The notes below the pieces were generated by a model. That model did not search any database, was not told the DNA's origin, and worked only from the letters and a program-made list of their open reading frames with translations. A stretch of DNA of 64,000 nt from Ceratothoa steindachneri. Its lineage: Eukaryota; Arthropoda; Malacostraca; Isopoda; Cymothoidae. Below, one piece after another: positions 27,037 through 37,230 of the stretch. The stretch spans positions 85,728,354 to 85,792,353 of the forward strand of contig OZ018335.1 of assembly GCA_963969495.1 (NCBI GenBank), written 5' to 3'. The position numbers were made by a program, and so were the translations under genes. Numbering within the stretch: the stretch's first letter is position 1; each line of letters starts with the position of its first letter.

Positions 27037-27408
27037 AGAACTTTATGGGGAGATGGGGACTCCAGTGAACTACAAAACAACTAACTCAACCTAGTCGACA
27101 AAAGCAAAATTGCCTGTCTTTGAACCTTCGCTTGATTATCACGACAATCTGAGGTCAACTCAACACTTACCTTACGTTTCTTTAAACTTAGGTGCACACG
27201 CGTGCACGTACAAAGGCATTGGGTCGAAAGAAGCCTCGTGAGCCTACTGTGTGTATGTTTTACAATACAATTTAACTTACTTACAACACAATTTAACCTT
27301 CAAACAAAACTAATACCTAATTTATCGATTACACAAAACAAAACAATCTAGCTACTTCTTTACATTTCTAAACTTTTAAGAAGTTAAATCCTAACTTCAA
27401 CTATTAAC

Positions 27409-27860
27409 TTACAAAAAAACAATGGTTTTAAGCTGTACGGGCGTTTTTATATAACCCTCAATGGGATTTTGGCTCAGGTTGTCATCTATACAATTATCTG
27501 AGCCTTTAATATAACTTATGGTGAACTGGTATTCCATTAACAATAGGCCCCATCGCATGAGCCCTCCGTTTTGGCTTTTACTGTTACGCATCAAGACAGC
27601 GGCCAGTGATCGGATTCCACGATAAACTCCCGCCCTATTAAATAACATTTGAATTCGGTTATAACCCAGATTATGGCTAGTGCTTCCTATTCTATCGTCG
27701 CATATGCCCTTTCTCGTAGCGATAGTTTTTGACTTGCGTACGCTATGGGAAAAGGTGTCCCATCTTCATCGTATTGCACCAATACACACCCGATACCTTT
27801 ACCATAAGCGTTAGTACGGATCCCAAACTTCTTTTTTGGATTTGGTAGTCGAAGGATGGG
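27409..27860 (-). pseudogene. RNase H domain of the 7-kb element
   Basis: Reading down the minus strand from about 27,840, one frame shows KFGIRTNAYGKGIGCVLVQ, then PIAYASQKLSLRERAYATIE, a break, EALAIIWVITEFKCYLIGR, EFIVESDHWPLS, and after a frameshift LMRWGLLLMEYQFTISYIKG ending SDNCIDDNLSQ and a stop at 27,409. These are the successive RNase H blocks of Gypsy Pol (TDAS-like start, ER-YATIE, SDHxPL, RWxLLLQEYxF, KGSDNxxxDxLSR). The first catalytic Asp is replaced by Asn (codon 27,810-27,812). RNase H degrades the RNA strand of the RNA:DNA hybrid during reverse transcription. It is the last domain before the LTR, with no integrase after it. At least two frame breaks make it inactive. Confidence 0.85.
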
Positions 27861-27966
27861 AGCCGAAATTATTTTTTTTTAGCAAGTTAAACTGAGAGAT
27901 CGCGTTTGGATTCCATCTAATGGGGTAGGGGAAAGTTTTTTAAGAGGTCGTTAATGGGCGCGGCTA

Positions 27967-28770
27967 TCACGGCGAATTGGGAAACAAATCTTGTGTAAAA
28001 GAAAGCAGCCCCCAAGAACAATCGCAACTGCTTCTTGGTAAAGGGAGGGGCATCTTTGCTCTGGCCTCGACCTTCTCCTGCTGAGTGGTTAGACGATTTC
28101 TCCCTTTTCCGACTCCCAGGTACGAGACTGAATCATAGGCAAAGTGGCACTTAGGGAGCCCAGAGTAAATGTAGGTGTCGCTCCCATGTTCGGAAGCCAC
28201 ATACACATTGTCAAAATAGAACGACACTTCGCTCAACCAATCAACAATCCAACGCATCATCCAATTATAGTTGATGCCAGCCGTGATCAAACCGAATGGC
28301 AATCGGGTGAACTGCATAAAGGCTTTGTCCGTTGCAAACGCTGTTAGCTTCTTAGACGCATCGGCGAAGAGAATTTGGTGATAGGCCTTGCATAAATTTA
28401 TTTCGGATATGTATTTAGAGTCTCCAAACAGGTGTAAACTTTGATCGATCAGGGAAATAGGCTCGGCGTCGAAAACGGTAACCGAGTTAAGCTTTCTGAA
28501 ATACACACACATACGGAAACTATGGTCGGATTTTCGGACTATCACTATAGTCGAGCAATAATCAGAAGACGACGGCTCGACGATACCCAGCCGTAGCAAC
28601 TTCTTCACTTCGTCGTTAAAAACGGAGCGGAGATGAATGGGGAGGGGATAAGGTTTGGACCTAATAAGAACATAGGAACAACTTGATCTCATAAACCAAC
28701 TGTTTGGACCAACCGGGTTTCTCTGAGATTACATCTAGAAATTCTTTCAATACGGCGAACAATTGGGAGT
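27967..28770 (-). pseudogene. Reverse transcriptase domain of the 7-kb element
   Basis: A 241-codon open frame (28,692-27,967) begins inside the RT domain. The leader, in a neighbouring frame at 28,770-28,690, reads VLKEFLDVISEKPGWSKQLV. The main frame then shows RSKPYPLPIHLRSVFNDEV, KKLLRLGIVEPSSS, IVIVRKSDHSFRMCVYFRKL, NSVTVFDAEPI, YISEINLCKAYHQILFADAS, KKLTAFATD and FTRLPFGLITAG, the usual Gypsy-class RT blocks 1-4. Block 5, normally YVDD, reads YFDN, so one catalytic aspartate is lost. The Asp of the DLxKAYxQI block is also replaced (INLCKAYHQI). Thumb and connection segments decay after about residue 170. It lies 3' of the integrase on the coding strand. Confidence 0.92.
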
Positions 28771-28879
28771 TTCTGAGAGGACCAAGGTGGGGAGAGGATA
28801 TTCGTGTGAGGATTCTACGCACACGGTGTTAACCACCTGAAGAGGTTAACATGGGTATACGGCATCCATAGTGCCTTCT

Positions 28880-29965
28880 TCGTCCAGTGACACAATATAA
28901 TTAATACCCACACGACGGTGATATTTCTTAAGCATGTCGGTAAGGTACAGTTTATGGCCCGAGGGGTTTCTACGACGTAGCCAACGAGGCCCCGAGCTTC
29001 TATGACCAGGAAGGGCCCCTTCCATTTGGCGAGTAATTTATTCGTCTTAGTCAGCAGCAGTAATAATACTTCATCCCCCGGCGTTAACTTTCGAGATTTG
29101 GATTTTAAGTCGTAATATTTCGGTACTTTTCAAGATCGCACTCCTTGTTGGAGCGGGCCAACTCTGAGCATTTTTCCAAGCGCTCCCGTACCTCGATCAC
29201 GTAGGCGTAGGGTGATTTAACTTTTTCATCTAATTGAGGATTGGTGAAGAGTTCTTTACAAATACTCATAGTACCTCGGATGTTACGTCCGTACAATAAT
29301 TCAAAGGGGGTAAATCCCAACGTGCGGTGGGGGATTTCTCGGCAGGTGAAGAGGGCAGCAATCGGAGGTACCGGTGCCACTCTCAGGGCTGAGCCTGACA
29401 GAGCTTTCTCATCACTGTCTTTAGGGTGCCGTTTTATTTCTCACACATTTTGTTGGCTGAGAGGTGAAATGGGGTCGTGAATAGGGGTTTGACAAGGAGT
29501 AACTTGCTCACGTATTCCAACAGATCTGACGTGAACTGACGACCTCAGTCGGAAAGAATTTCCTTCGGGATACATACCCGGGAAAGAATAGATATGAGGG
29601 CTTCCGCACAGGAAATACTGTCTATTTTTCTGAGGGGAAAGGCGTCGGGAAAACGAGTGGCGCAGTCTACTAACGTAAGTATATACGAGTACTCTTCACT
29701 AGACGGGGGGGGGGGAGCGGCCTCACCAAGTCTATAGCTACCCTGAAGAAGGGTTTGGTAATGATGGGGGTTTCTGTAATGGAGCCTGTCGTACCCTGCC
29801 TTTAGAGGAGGCTTTCTGGCACTGCTCGCATGACTGGCAGTATATAGCGATCTTCTTAACGGCTATGGGCCAAAATAAGTATTTAAAAATACGTAATGAT
29901 GTTTTGTTGTGACTGAATTGTCCAGCCGATAATCCCTTATGGGCAATTTTTAATACTCGTTGGGT
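28880..29965 (-). pseudogene. Integrase of the 7-kb element, located upstream of RT
   Basis: Blocks in order on the minus strand: a degraded zinc finger at about 29,960-29,817 (GQFSHNKT for the His pair, with one His changed to Gln, and YCQSCEQCQK for the Cys pair); RVAIDLVRPL with the first catalytic Asp at 29,730-29,732; YILTLVDCATRFPDAFPLR; EILSD with the second Asp at 29,548-29,550; CEK with the catalytic Glu at 29,440-29,442; GTLKTVMRKLC; HRTLGFTPFELLYGR at about 29,325; and a C-terminal GPY/F-like module, LLAKWKGPFLVIEARG, near 29,050. Asp2 and Glu are exactly 36 codons apart, so DD35E spacing is kept. An 11-base G run near 29,706-29,716 accompanies a frameshift, and in-frame stops follow the second Asp and the Glu. 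Integrase inserts the cDNA into the host genome. Its position before RT is the unusual point. Confidence 0.9.
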
Positions 29966-30239
29966 GTAACCCTGGGGAATGCATAAGACTTTATCCGACG
30001 AGGGGGGGTTTACTTCAGCCGCCTTTCAGTAGTGTACCTTATTTGTTTGTTCTCCCAAAACGCTTCTGCGTCATTCTTAGCGGCCTTCTCCCACAGGGGC
30101 TGAAGAGTGGGGCCGTCCTTCTGGTCAGTCGCGAAGGCTTGGGAATTCAACCTTTCGTATTCATGGTTCTCAAGAGGAGATAAAGGGGTCGGGGGATGGT
30201 CCTCTTAGTAGCTTGAATCCGAGTCACTACCGGCTGAGC

Positions 30240-30490
30240 CAGCGGTTTTCGGGAGAGCTACGTGCTCTGGCCTATTAATACGGAACAGAATTTAATAGGC
30301 GCAGCCACTACCTCGGTCAAGCCAGTCAAATATTGGCACTGGATGTGGCATCTGACGACAGGGAACCTGTAGGTTCGGCCCAGGAAATCCTGGACGACCA
30401 CAAACCTCGGGTGCTAGGGGCTGACTGGGGAAGGCAATTTATCAAAAACGAAGATGCACGTGCACCCCGTATCGCGTATAAGAGTTGAGA
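30240..30490 (-). pseudogene. Retropepsin-like protease of the 7-kb element
   Basis: On the minus strand a DTGCT motif lies at 30,473-30,459, the D-T/S-G active-site signature of retroviral-type aspartic proteases, followed by IFVDKLPSPVSP, then RFVVVQDFLGRTYRFPVV and a tail near 30,260 (IKFCSVLIGN) like the closing I-x-x-VLIGN strand. Such proteases cut the Gag-Pol polyprotein. It lies between gag and integrase, as expected. No intact frame joins it to either neighbour. Confidence 0.65.
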
Positions 30491-30579
30491 CTCGGCACCC
30501 ATTACCCATCCCGTCTCGAATTTTAGTCCTCCGGGTGAACTCTTATTAAATAAAAAAATCACCTGTTGATCAGTGGAAT

Positions 30580-31207
30580 TTGAGGCGGATGTAGAGGCCG
30601 TTGAAGTGGCAAGTCATTCTTGAGGGCGAGTTGCCGTGAGGTTGTGCACCTATTGGCTGGAGGATGACTTAAGCCTCGACTTTGGAGGGTAATCCCCTTT
30701 TTCTTAATGTCCCAGTGATTCAACTCAAATATCTTTTCAAAGTGTGTCAGTTACGAACACAGGTCTTCATTTCCTTTAAAGCTAGAAGTTTCATTGCGCC
30801 TATCTGTGTAGCACCCGCTCGGGATCCTATAGATGTGCTTCCGCCTGATCCTTGCTCATTTCTCTTTTATGAGCGGGTACGCGTTCTCTCTCTTCTATTT
30901 CCCTTTCTAATTTTCTTTCTTTCACTTCCCTTTCTAATTTTCTTTCTTCTGCTTCCATTACTAAATTTCTTTCTTCCCTTTCTGATTTTCTTCTTCACTT
31001 CCCTTTCTAATTTTCTTTCTTCTGCTTCCCTTTCCACTTTCTAATTTTCTTTCTTCTGCTTCCCTTTCCACTTTCTAATTTTCTTTCTTCTGCTTCCCTT
31101 TTTACTTGTTTCCTTTCTCTTTCCGCTTCCTGGACGTAGGCAACTAGTTACTTGCCTTTTAGTCCTAAGGCTTGGGCTTGTTGGAGAATTTCGTCGAACG
31201 ATTCCAT
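30580..31207 (-). pseudogene. Gag of the 7-kb element
   Basis: An ATG at 31,207 opens MESFDEILQQAQALGLKGK, followed by an in-frame stop (31,150-31,148) where the homologous frame goes on as LVAYVQEAERERKQVKREAE. This short helical start followed by an E/K/R-rich coiled coil is common in Gag of Gypsy-class elements. The coiled coil is coded by tandem purine-rich repeats (30,895-31,105). A nucleocapsid knuckle was not clearly readable in 30,580-30,800. Gag would form the particle and bind the element RNA. The start is chosen because it lies 640 bp inside the 5' LTR, on the coding strand, and begins the only stretch with protein-like composition there. Confidence 0.6.
30895..31105 (-). repeat. 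Purine-rich tandem repeats coding the Gag coiled coil
   Basis: Plus-strand copies of ctaattttctttcttctgct occur at 30,907, 30,934, 30,961, 30,983, 31,007, 31,041 and 31,075, giving spacings of 27, 27, 22, 24, 34 and 34 bp. On the coding strand this is GAA/AGA-rich, reading E-R-K-L-E type heptads. The two 34-bp units and the 22-bp unit are not multiples of three, so they shift the frame. Confidence 0.85.
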
Positions 31208-31849
31208 TTTATCACTGTTTGTTTGTCCAAAACTCACCGAGATACTAAAGGTACTTATGCAACCACTGAACAGGTAGCGCGCTCACTAACTTACCCTTAA
31301 TCCCAATACTATACTGATTGGAGTACAACTCCACCACAAAAAAATATTTAATGACCTTAATCGGCTAATAGGCACAAATTTATACACAGACCTTGTTATG
31401 TTTTAATCTTTCCTCGAACGCTTATCACCACTTCACTATTCCTGAAGGAAATACAAGACAACTTCTAATAAGTTCTTTAAATACCCATAAAACCTGACAC
31501 CAAATATTTATGTCGTGGTATAGGAAGGATCGAGTGATGGAAGGGGAGTTCCTACGTATGGTTTGTTTGCGTACTACATAAAAACAAACTCCGTGATTAG
31601 TGTTATATCTCTCTAAGACTGCTATATGTGCTTGATTAGTATTATCTTGATTATTGATTTAGTTAAACTTTGAGGGGTTCCATGTGCCGTACTTAGCGAG
31701 TCGAGGATAGACTAAAAAAATTTTGTAAAAACAAGCTAAAACGGGAATTAAAACAAAAAAAATTAAACATGAACCAAAGAAATAATCCACAAAAATGACT
31801 ACAATCAGTTTTGGGTAAGGCTTTCTAAATTGACCTCTCGAAATTATAA
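31208..31849 (-). other. Gag leader and primer-binding region of the 7-kb element
   Basis: About 640 bp between the 5' LTR and the gag ATG. No clear tRNA-complementary TGG primer-binding site follows the LTR edge in element sense (the sequence reads ttataatttcgag), so the priming mechanism or the exact LTR edge is unresolved. Confidence 0.4.
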
Positions 31850-32933
31850 TGACGCTTTACCCACCGCTCCCGATAATATAAAAAAAATGGTAACTGTATC
31901 TAGGGGAATTTAAATATCTTTGTCCTTCTTGGGACGGGTTTGAGTCTGACCTTGAACTCAATGTTCTCAGACACCACAAGAATCTTGTTGGTTCGTTCAC
32001 GCGTGCCTCGGCCAGATGGCTGGTGTCGGACGGATTAACTTTGAAAGCTACAGAGGACTCTTGCTAGTGTGACAGATGGGGGAGTCACTCGCCTTCGGCA
32101 GGAAAGGATATCACCACGGACTTGTGAAAGGGTGTTTGTTTCTCCTCTTCGAATTACTCTAAGGAATAATTCGCACTGGGTAGCGATAAGCCAAGACTTG
32201 AATACTTTGACTCAGGGGCGTTCTGGAGGGAGTGCACTCGGGGGTCTTCCTCAGGTGCGAGGACTATTTCCGTGCTTTAGGCTGCACAAGGATAGGAGGG
32301 CGGGGTTTCTTTGACGAGAGTAAGTGAAACTTGATTCTTAAAGTTCGGTGTGACCATCGGGAACTCACTTGAGGATGAGCTTCTTTTTCTTTGTTCTATT
32401 TTTTCTTAAGGGCTAGAATTATCTCGGGGCTTTGAGATACACCTAAATAGGAGGGGGGGCGGATTCTCTGACGAGAATAAGTTGACCTTGGACAAGGTAA
32501 CTTGATGTTCAGTTTGATAACCAGGAACTAGCTCGAGGATGAGCTGCTTCTTAGTCCCTTCTCTTAATAGCCTGCTGACTCACGTATTCTACCTCATTTT
32601 TCCAAAATTTTTGGTATATATAAGTCGTAGCTCCACTGGGGTAGGGGTAGGAGGGGGGAGGGATTTTTGGACGGGCCGCGTGAAAGTTCCTTCTCCAACG
32701 GTTTTTCTCAGGGCGTCTTACCTCTGGTCTTGATGGACCTTCGGGCTTGAAGGAGACGCGTCTCCAAATTCGCACTTGAGATGAAATGGAATACCCCGAT
32801 TTTCATCAGGACTAGAGTCGATGTCGCTGTGGTTACGAGTTTGAACCGTGGCGGCTACACGGCCAGGATGTTTGTTGTCAACTTTCCGTGTCTCAACTGA
32901 GACAGGAGGGAGAGGGTCGATTCTCCGAAAACA
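31850..32933 (-). repeat. 5' LTR of the 7-kb element
   Basis: Homologous to 25,868-27,023. In element sense it starts TGTTTTCGGAGAATCGACCC at 32,933 and ends near TCA at 31,850. The TATA-like box cttatatatacc (element sense) is near 32,614-32,626 and would drive the element RNA. Sequence to the right of 32,933 no longer resembles the other LTR. Confidence 0.88.
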
Positions 32934-34290
32934 TTATTAGACTTCTTTTCGACCTTATACATAGGATGCCAGCGGCGCATATTAAACAATGGGCCTATAA
33001 TTTTTGCAACCTATTATCAATCATTAAGATAAGTATTTAAGTGATCATCCCAAGTTTTTGCAGATATTTTCAGATATTTTCAATATGTTAAACTAATGAG
33101 TGTGGCTTCAAGGTTGGGTATAAGATAGGTCTGATTAAGAGTTATTTTGTGAGAGTTATAGATTTCAACAGATTCAGTGTGAATGGAGCAATCACTAGGG
33201 ATTAGAAAAGGTGATTCAATTTTTGTCACAGAATGATTTCCAAAACAGGTGTATGTGATTTGCGGTGTTACTTCAAATGAAACCCAAATGTTGATGCAAA
33301 TGTTAAGTTGAATTATCTGATCTGATTTTACAAGGGAGTATGAACATAGTGTGATTGGTGTGATTTCGTGAGTAAGCAGAGATGAGGGTATATTTGGAGA
33401 GGGTTCATACTTGTTTCTGAAATTTTAGCAAGTATTCTTGAACTTATATAGGGGCCGTCAATTCTAAATTTATGTCGTCAACTCCTCTCAGCAGTTTTCC
33501 TCTACCTAAATCTTCTAGTAATACTCCAGGGTGGATTATTATTTGATTTTTTCAACTAGAGTATGGATGTTCTCAATAAAGTGCGCAAGCTGATTCTGAA
33601 TAATTTAGGGAGGTGCTAAAGTCTACAAAAACATTCTCGAATCCTTTGATTTATATACAAACCAAATAAGATAATGTCGCCAAAAATTTAGCAAGATCTA
33701 GAAGGGGTAAGTTGGGTAATCCATTCGAAGAAGATAATTCGCATAATTCTTCTGAGAAAAGAGACAAATGAAATAGCCGTACATAAAAGATTAGTGAAGC
33801 GAAACAACAAAACTAAAGTTTAAATGTTGTGTTACATATATAAAATAATTCATTTATTAAAAATAATAGAGAAATACTACATATGAATGTAGGAGATAGA
33901 TTTTCGCCAAATTAATTCAATCATATGGAGGAAGAAAATAAAGATATAAAAGCAAATATGAAAAAAAATGACAAACACGTATTTGTTACGTAATGAGGGT
34001 GGAAAATGTCATAATAAGCAAACAGTTAAATGTGGTTCGAAGTTAACGAACGCTTAGAACCGGAAAATTAAATAAAATAAATATTAAAACAAAGAATCCT
34101 TAACAAAAATTTAAGGAAATCGAACGGACTTAGCGGGAATAAGAACGCGTCATACTCGCTAAAGTGGCGAGTAGAGAAAAAGATGGATTCGCGGTAAACA
34201 ACAAACTTTCGCTTTTGTAGTGGACAAGACAGACGAAATGAAACGGTGGGAATATGAATATTCCGAATATGATTAAGAGTTCCTATCTAA
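32934..34290. other. Nothing recognised
   Basis: AT-rich sequence right of the retrotransposon. A duplicate word (cagatattttcagatattttca) lies near 33,061. No coding homology recognised. Confidence 0.4.
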
Positions 34291-34294
34291 ACAA

Positions 34295-35350
34295 TCGGAT
34301 GAAGATGTTTTTTATTCACCGGTTGGAAAATGAATGAATGATAAATGATATGGGAGTGAGCCAAGTATGTACCATGTCTCCGCAACTTTTTAATCTATTC
34401 ATTGATGAACTAATAAAAGATTGAAGTATATCAGAGGAGGAATGGGAATAGATGATATAAATATCAGCTGTCTATGATTTGCAAATTAAGAGATGATAGT
34501 GAACAAAAATCTGCACGAATAGCTTGATGTCACGGCAGATTATGGTAATGAATCGATGATAAAATTTATTCTGAGCAAGTGGAAAGGAATGATGGATGGG
34601 TCTTATGAAATGACGCATCAGTATTTGCAACATATTTAATGTGTTTGAAAAGCATAAAAGCAGGCAGTTAGAGGCGCTAAGAAAGCTTGAAATATTAAGT
34701 TAAGGAAAATGAGTCATACAAATAAAAGTGCGTCTTATAACTAGAATAGAAGAATATTTTTAAAATGACCTAGAATGTAATTACTAGAGAATGAACGAGT
34801 CTAGCAAAAAGAACAAACGAAACAGAAGTGGATAGAAGATACAAAACTAAGAAAACAATATATATTTTTGGAACAACGAATAAGGGCGGATAATGTTGGT
34901 AAAAACATGAAAGGGAATTAACTCGGTTAGAAAGACGTAAATTGGGATTATCGCAAAGATGAACAGACGTTTGGAGTCGAGCGACTGAGTCAGTGTCAAG
35001 GTTACGAGACACTCAGGCGAGGAATAAAACAGCAAAAAGGAATACGCTAATAAAAACTTAAGGGAGAAAGCGGATAGATGGAGAATATTCTCGAAGTAAG
35101 AGATTATAATTGAATTAGGAGCAATAAAGAAAATGGAGAATAAATTTATCGCAAAGAAAAGATTACTTAGCATAGCCAAAACGATGAAAAAGTGCAACAG
35201 ATAGAAAAGTAGACAGTCACAAACGCCTAAATTTTCCGGGAAACGATTTCTTTGGTATGGTTGTACAGTTCTCGTATGCACAGAAATAACAGGTACCAAA
35301 AATCTCTTTACCAGGGTATCAATGAAAAATGAACGAGAGGGGTTTAATCC
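34295..35350 (+). pseudogene. Non-LTR retrotransposon RT fragment (RTE/Jockey-like)
   Basis: Around 34,353-34,420 one frame reads GVSQVCTMSPQLFNLFIDEL, matching the RT block normally seen as GVRQGCxLSPxLFNxFxDE. Further on GMGIDDINISCL and a damaged F-A-N where FADD would be expected (34,447-34,485) are followed by DVTADYGNESMIKFILSKWK (about 34,525-34,590), the block after the catalytic box. Later pieces to about 35,350 keep the K/R-rich character of the RT C-terminal extension (for example FEKHK near 34,645). The catalytic aspartates are lost and several frameshifts are present. It is on the opposite strand from the other RTE-like fragments here. Confidence 0.75.
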
Positions 35351-36325
35351 CACGTGATATGGGGGAAAATAATCAAGGGCAGTAATTTGATTTAAATGTC
35401 GGAAGTCTATGCAAGAGGGTGTTTTGCCGTTTGTATTTGATACTAAAATCAGAGAAGCTGACCAGGGGCTGATCTAGGGTTGAATGACTACACTCAAGCA
35501 TCTCCTCAACGTGTCCTTCTATCATTTTTAACTGAGAATGGGGACTGCAATAGGGGGTTATATAAATAGGCTTTGCACCAGGTTCCATTTTACTTTCAAA
35601 GGGAACTATATTAGTCAGTCCTAATGGGTCTCCATTAGGACTGCCTATATTGAAGTGAGAGAATTTTTAATTCTTTATTCTGTTTTTATTCGGTTTGTTT
35701 CGCATCTCTGGAATAAGCTTTGTCACCCTTCGTTCTACTATCTCCAATGTAGCGAGAGGCTTTTGCTGAAGAGGAGATCGTAACCCATTTATATATTCAA
35801 ACTGCAAACGCACATTGATTTTAACACTAGGACTACTAGTTCACTACCCTTGTATTAAAAATTTAACGGAGTAAAGCCACGGTTGTTCTATTTTCTTGTT
35901 TAGCAATTTGAAAGCAGTGTTTTAAAAATAATTCTCTGGAATTTAGAAAAGATGTTCTTCTGCCACATTTTATAATCGATGACGACCGATGTGCCTTCCT
36001 TTTTTTTTATTATATATCAAATTTAACTTACATATTACTGAGCAATTACGTCCCGCAATCAAATCTTTATGTATTTCCTCTCGAACTGAGTCGTGTTCCA
36101 CGAACTTGGCAATCTTGGTTATAGTCTAGAATATGTTATTTAAGAAGATACCAAATAATATCTAGTGTATGCTGGGTAATTTGTTGCCGTTGGCAACTCT
36201 GAATTCCACACATACGTGTTTCTAGCGTCGGTTCTCTCTTTTTCGTCTCATAGTAGAATCAGTTGTGCATAATTTGGCAAGTTAACAATAACATTGCTGA
36301 ATTTAATCCCCACAGAGTTCGGAAA
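35351..36325. other. Nothing coding recognised
   Basis: AT-rich sequence that includes the small perfect hairpin at 35,617-35,642. No coding homology. Confidence 0.4.
35617..35642. repeat. Perfect 11-bp hairpin with 4-nt loop
   Basis: The arms agtcctaatgg and ccattaggact are exact reverse complements around gtct. It could be a transcript terminator-like fold, a transposon footprint or chance. Confidence 0.85.
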
Positions 36326-37130
36326 ATGCAAGCTGTGCTGCTTAGGGTTCATTAACGAGAGTTCCAATGCGAAGATCTCCGAGATGTTGTATCAATCTGT
36401 AGAAGGGGCAAATAATCAGGAACGATTTAGATGATTCAGGCTGTTATTACGATGGTATGGTCGTTCAGAAACATCACTTAATGATTTGCATAGACAAAGA
36501 CAAGGGAGTGTAAGATTTTCTCATCGGTGAGTTAGTTCATGACGACGTACACTACTACTCATAAAAGAAAAGAAAGGGCCAGCCTCTGTCGCAGAAGATA
36601 TAGGACAAGCCTACGGAACGTGGTGTGAAGCTTGTGAAAAAGCTGAAGCATCTTCTCAAGCCTGACATGCTTTATTCATCTCAGAAGATAAGAATTTCGG
36701 CCAGGAACCGGTGGTGAACTGGAAAAACAACAGCTGGCATGCTATGTCACTCAAATATGTACCAAAACTGATGAAGACCAAGTTCCCGGTCCATATCATA
36801 GTGTTTCGGGTGGTCAGTAGTAAAGGCCACGTTATGCTCCTATTTATCTTTCCGGAGTTCTACATTAATTGTCTGAAAGAGTTCGTGTTGCACTGAATCC
36901 AGGAGGTCGTCACTAAAAGGCAAATGGAACCTGCTAGATAAGTGGTCAAAGTGGTTGAAAGTAAGACAAAAAAGTCTATGTGCACCACCACGGTGTAGTC
37001 TATGTCTAGGGTCACGATAGGTTTACCAATCTAAACAAATGGATCGTCCAGAAAGCTTGCGGGAAGTTCCAATGCCACCTAGAGGCCGTGGTTGAGGCCG
37101 AAGTCTATTTCATTGAATAAAAAAAATAAT
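36326..37130 (+). pseudogene. Tc1-like DDE transposase remnant
   Basis: The core is a frame near 36,676-36,895: ISEDKNF-like start (first catalytic Asp region), VVNWKNNSWHAMSLKYVPKL, MKTKFPVHIIVFRVVSSKGH, VMLLFIFPEFYINCLKEFVL. This is the block from the first catalytic aspartate onward in a Tc1-like family common in arthropods. A C-terminal piece at about 37,030-37,122 (NKWIVQKACGKFQCHLEAVV then EAEVYFIE and a stop) matches the conserved end of that family. The middle region with the second Asp and the third acidic residue is deleted. The N-terminal HTH part, 36,326-36,600, is only faintly readable. A (TA)n tract begins 40 bp after the stop. Confidence 0.8.
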
Positions 37131-37165
37131 ACTATTCTTATGTCATTATCATGGAACAAATGTAA

Positions 37166-37168
37166 GTA

Positions 37169-37227
<59 letters not shown>
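37166..37227. repeat. (TA)n microsatellite
   Basis: About 60 bp of TA, with tatgta at the left edge, just 3' of the Tc1-like remnant. Confidence 0.97.

Positions 37228-37230
<3 letters not shown>

Larger units (their letters stand above)
25868..32933 (-). mobile_element. Near full-length Gypsy-class LTR retrotransposon, integrase before RT (Gmr1-like order)
   Basis: Two long direct repeats (25,868-27,023 and 31,850-32,933) flank about 4.8 kb that codes on the minus strand. Read 5' to 3' on that strand the order is 5' LTR, gag start at 31,207, protease with DTG at about 30,460, integrase 29,965-28,880, RT 28,770-27,967, RNase H 27,860-27,409, polypurine tract 27,036-27,024, 3' LTR. In ordinary Gypsy (Metaviridae) elements integrase follows RNase H; here it precedes RT, as described for the Gmr1-like lineage. 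The LTRs are clearly diverged and differ by an indel near 26,850-26,900, and every coding region has stops or shifts, so this is an old, dead copy. The outer left boundary is uncertain by about 30 bp because similarity between the LTR edges trails off, and no target-site duplication could be confirmed. Confidence 0.9.

Noticed and set aside
26778..27094. Open frames of 82-100 codons on both strands within the LTRs
   Set aside because: They lie in LTR sequence, lack motifs and are not kept open in the other LTR copy.
27409..29965. Two separate nested retrotransposons explaining the integrase-RT order
   Set aside because: The same strand, steady spacing, LTRs flanking the whole unit and the same RNase H-terminal layout in a second element make a single rearranged Pol more likely; kept as an alternative to test.
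30682..31044. 120-codon Phe/Leu/Ser-rich plus-strand frame resembling a membrane protein
   Set aside because: It is the antisense of the purine-rich Gag coiled-coil repeat and has no independent support.
32539..32775. Overlapping frames within the 5' LTR
   Set aside because: LTR sequence, with no coding motif.
34847..35353. 168-codon minus-strand frame rich in Phe, Leu and Ser
   Set aside because: It is antisense to the K/R-rich C-terminal region of the plus-strand RT fragment, which has recognisable motifs.
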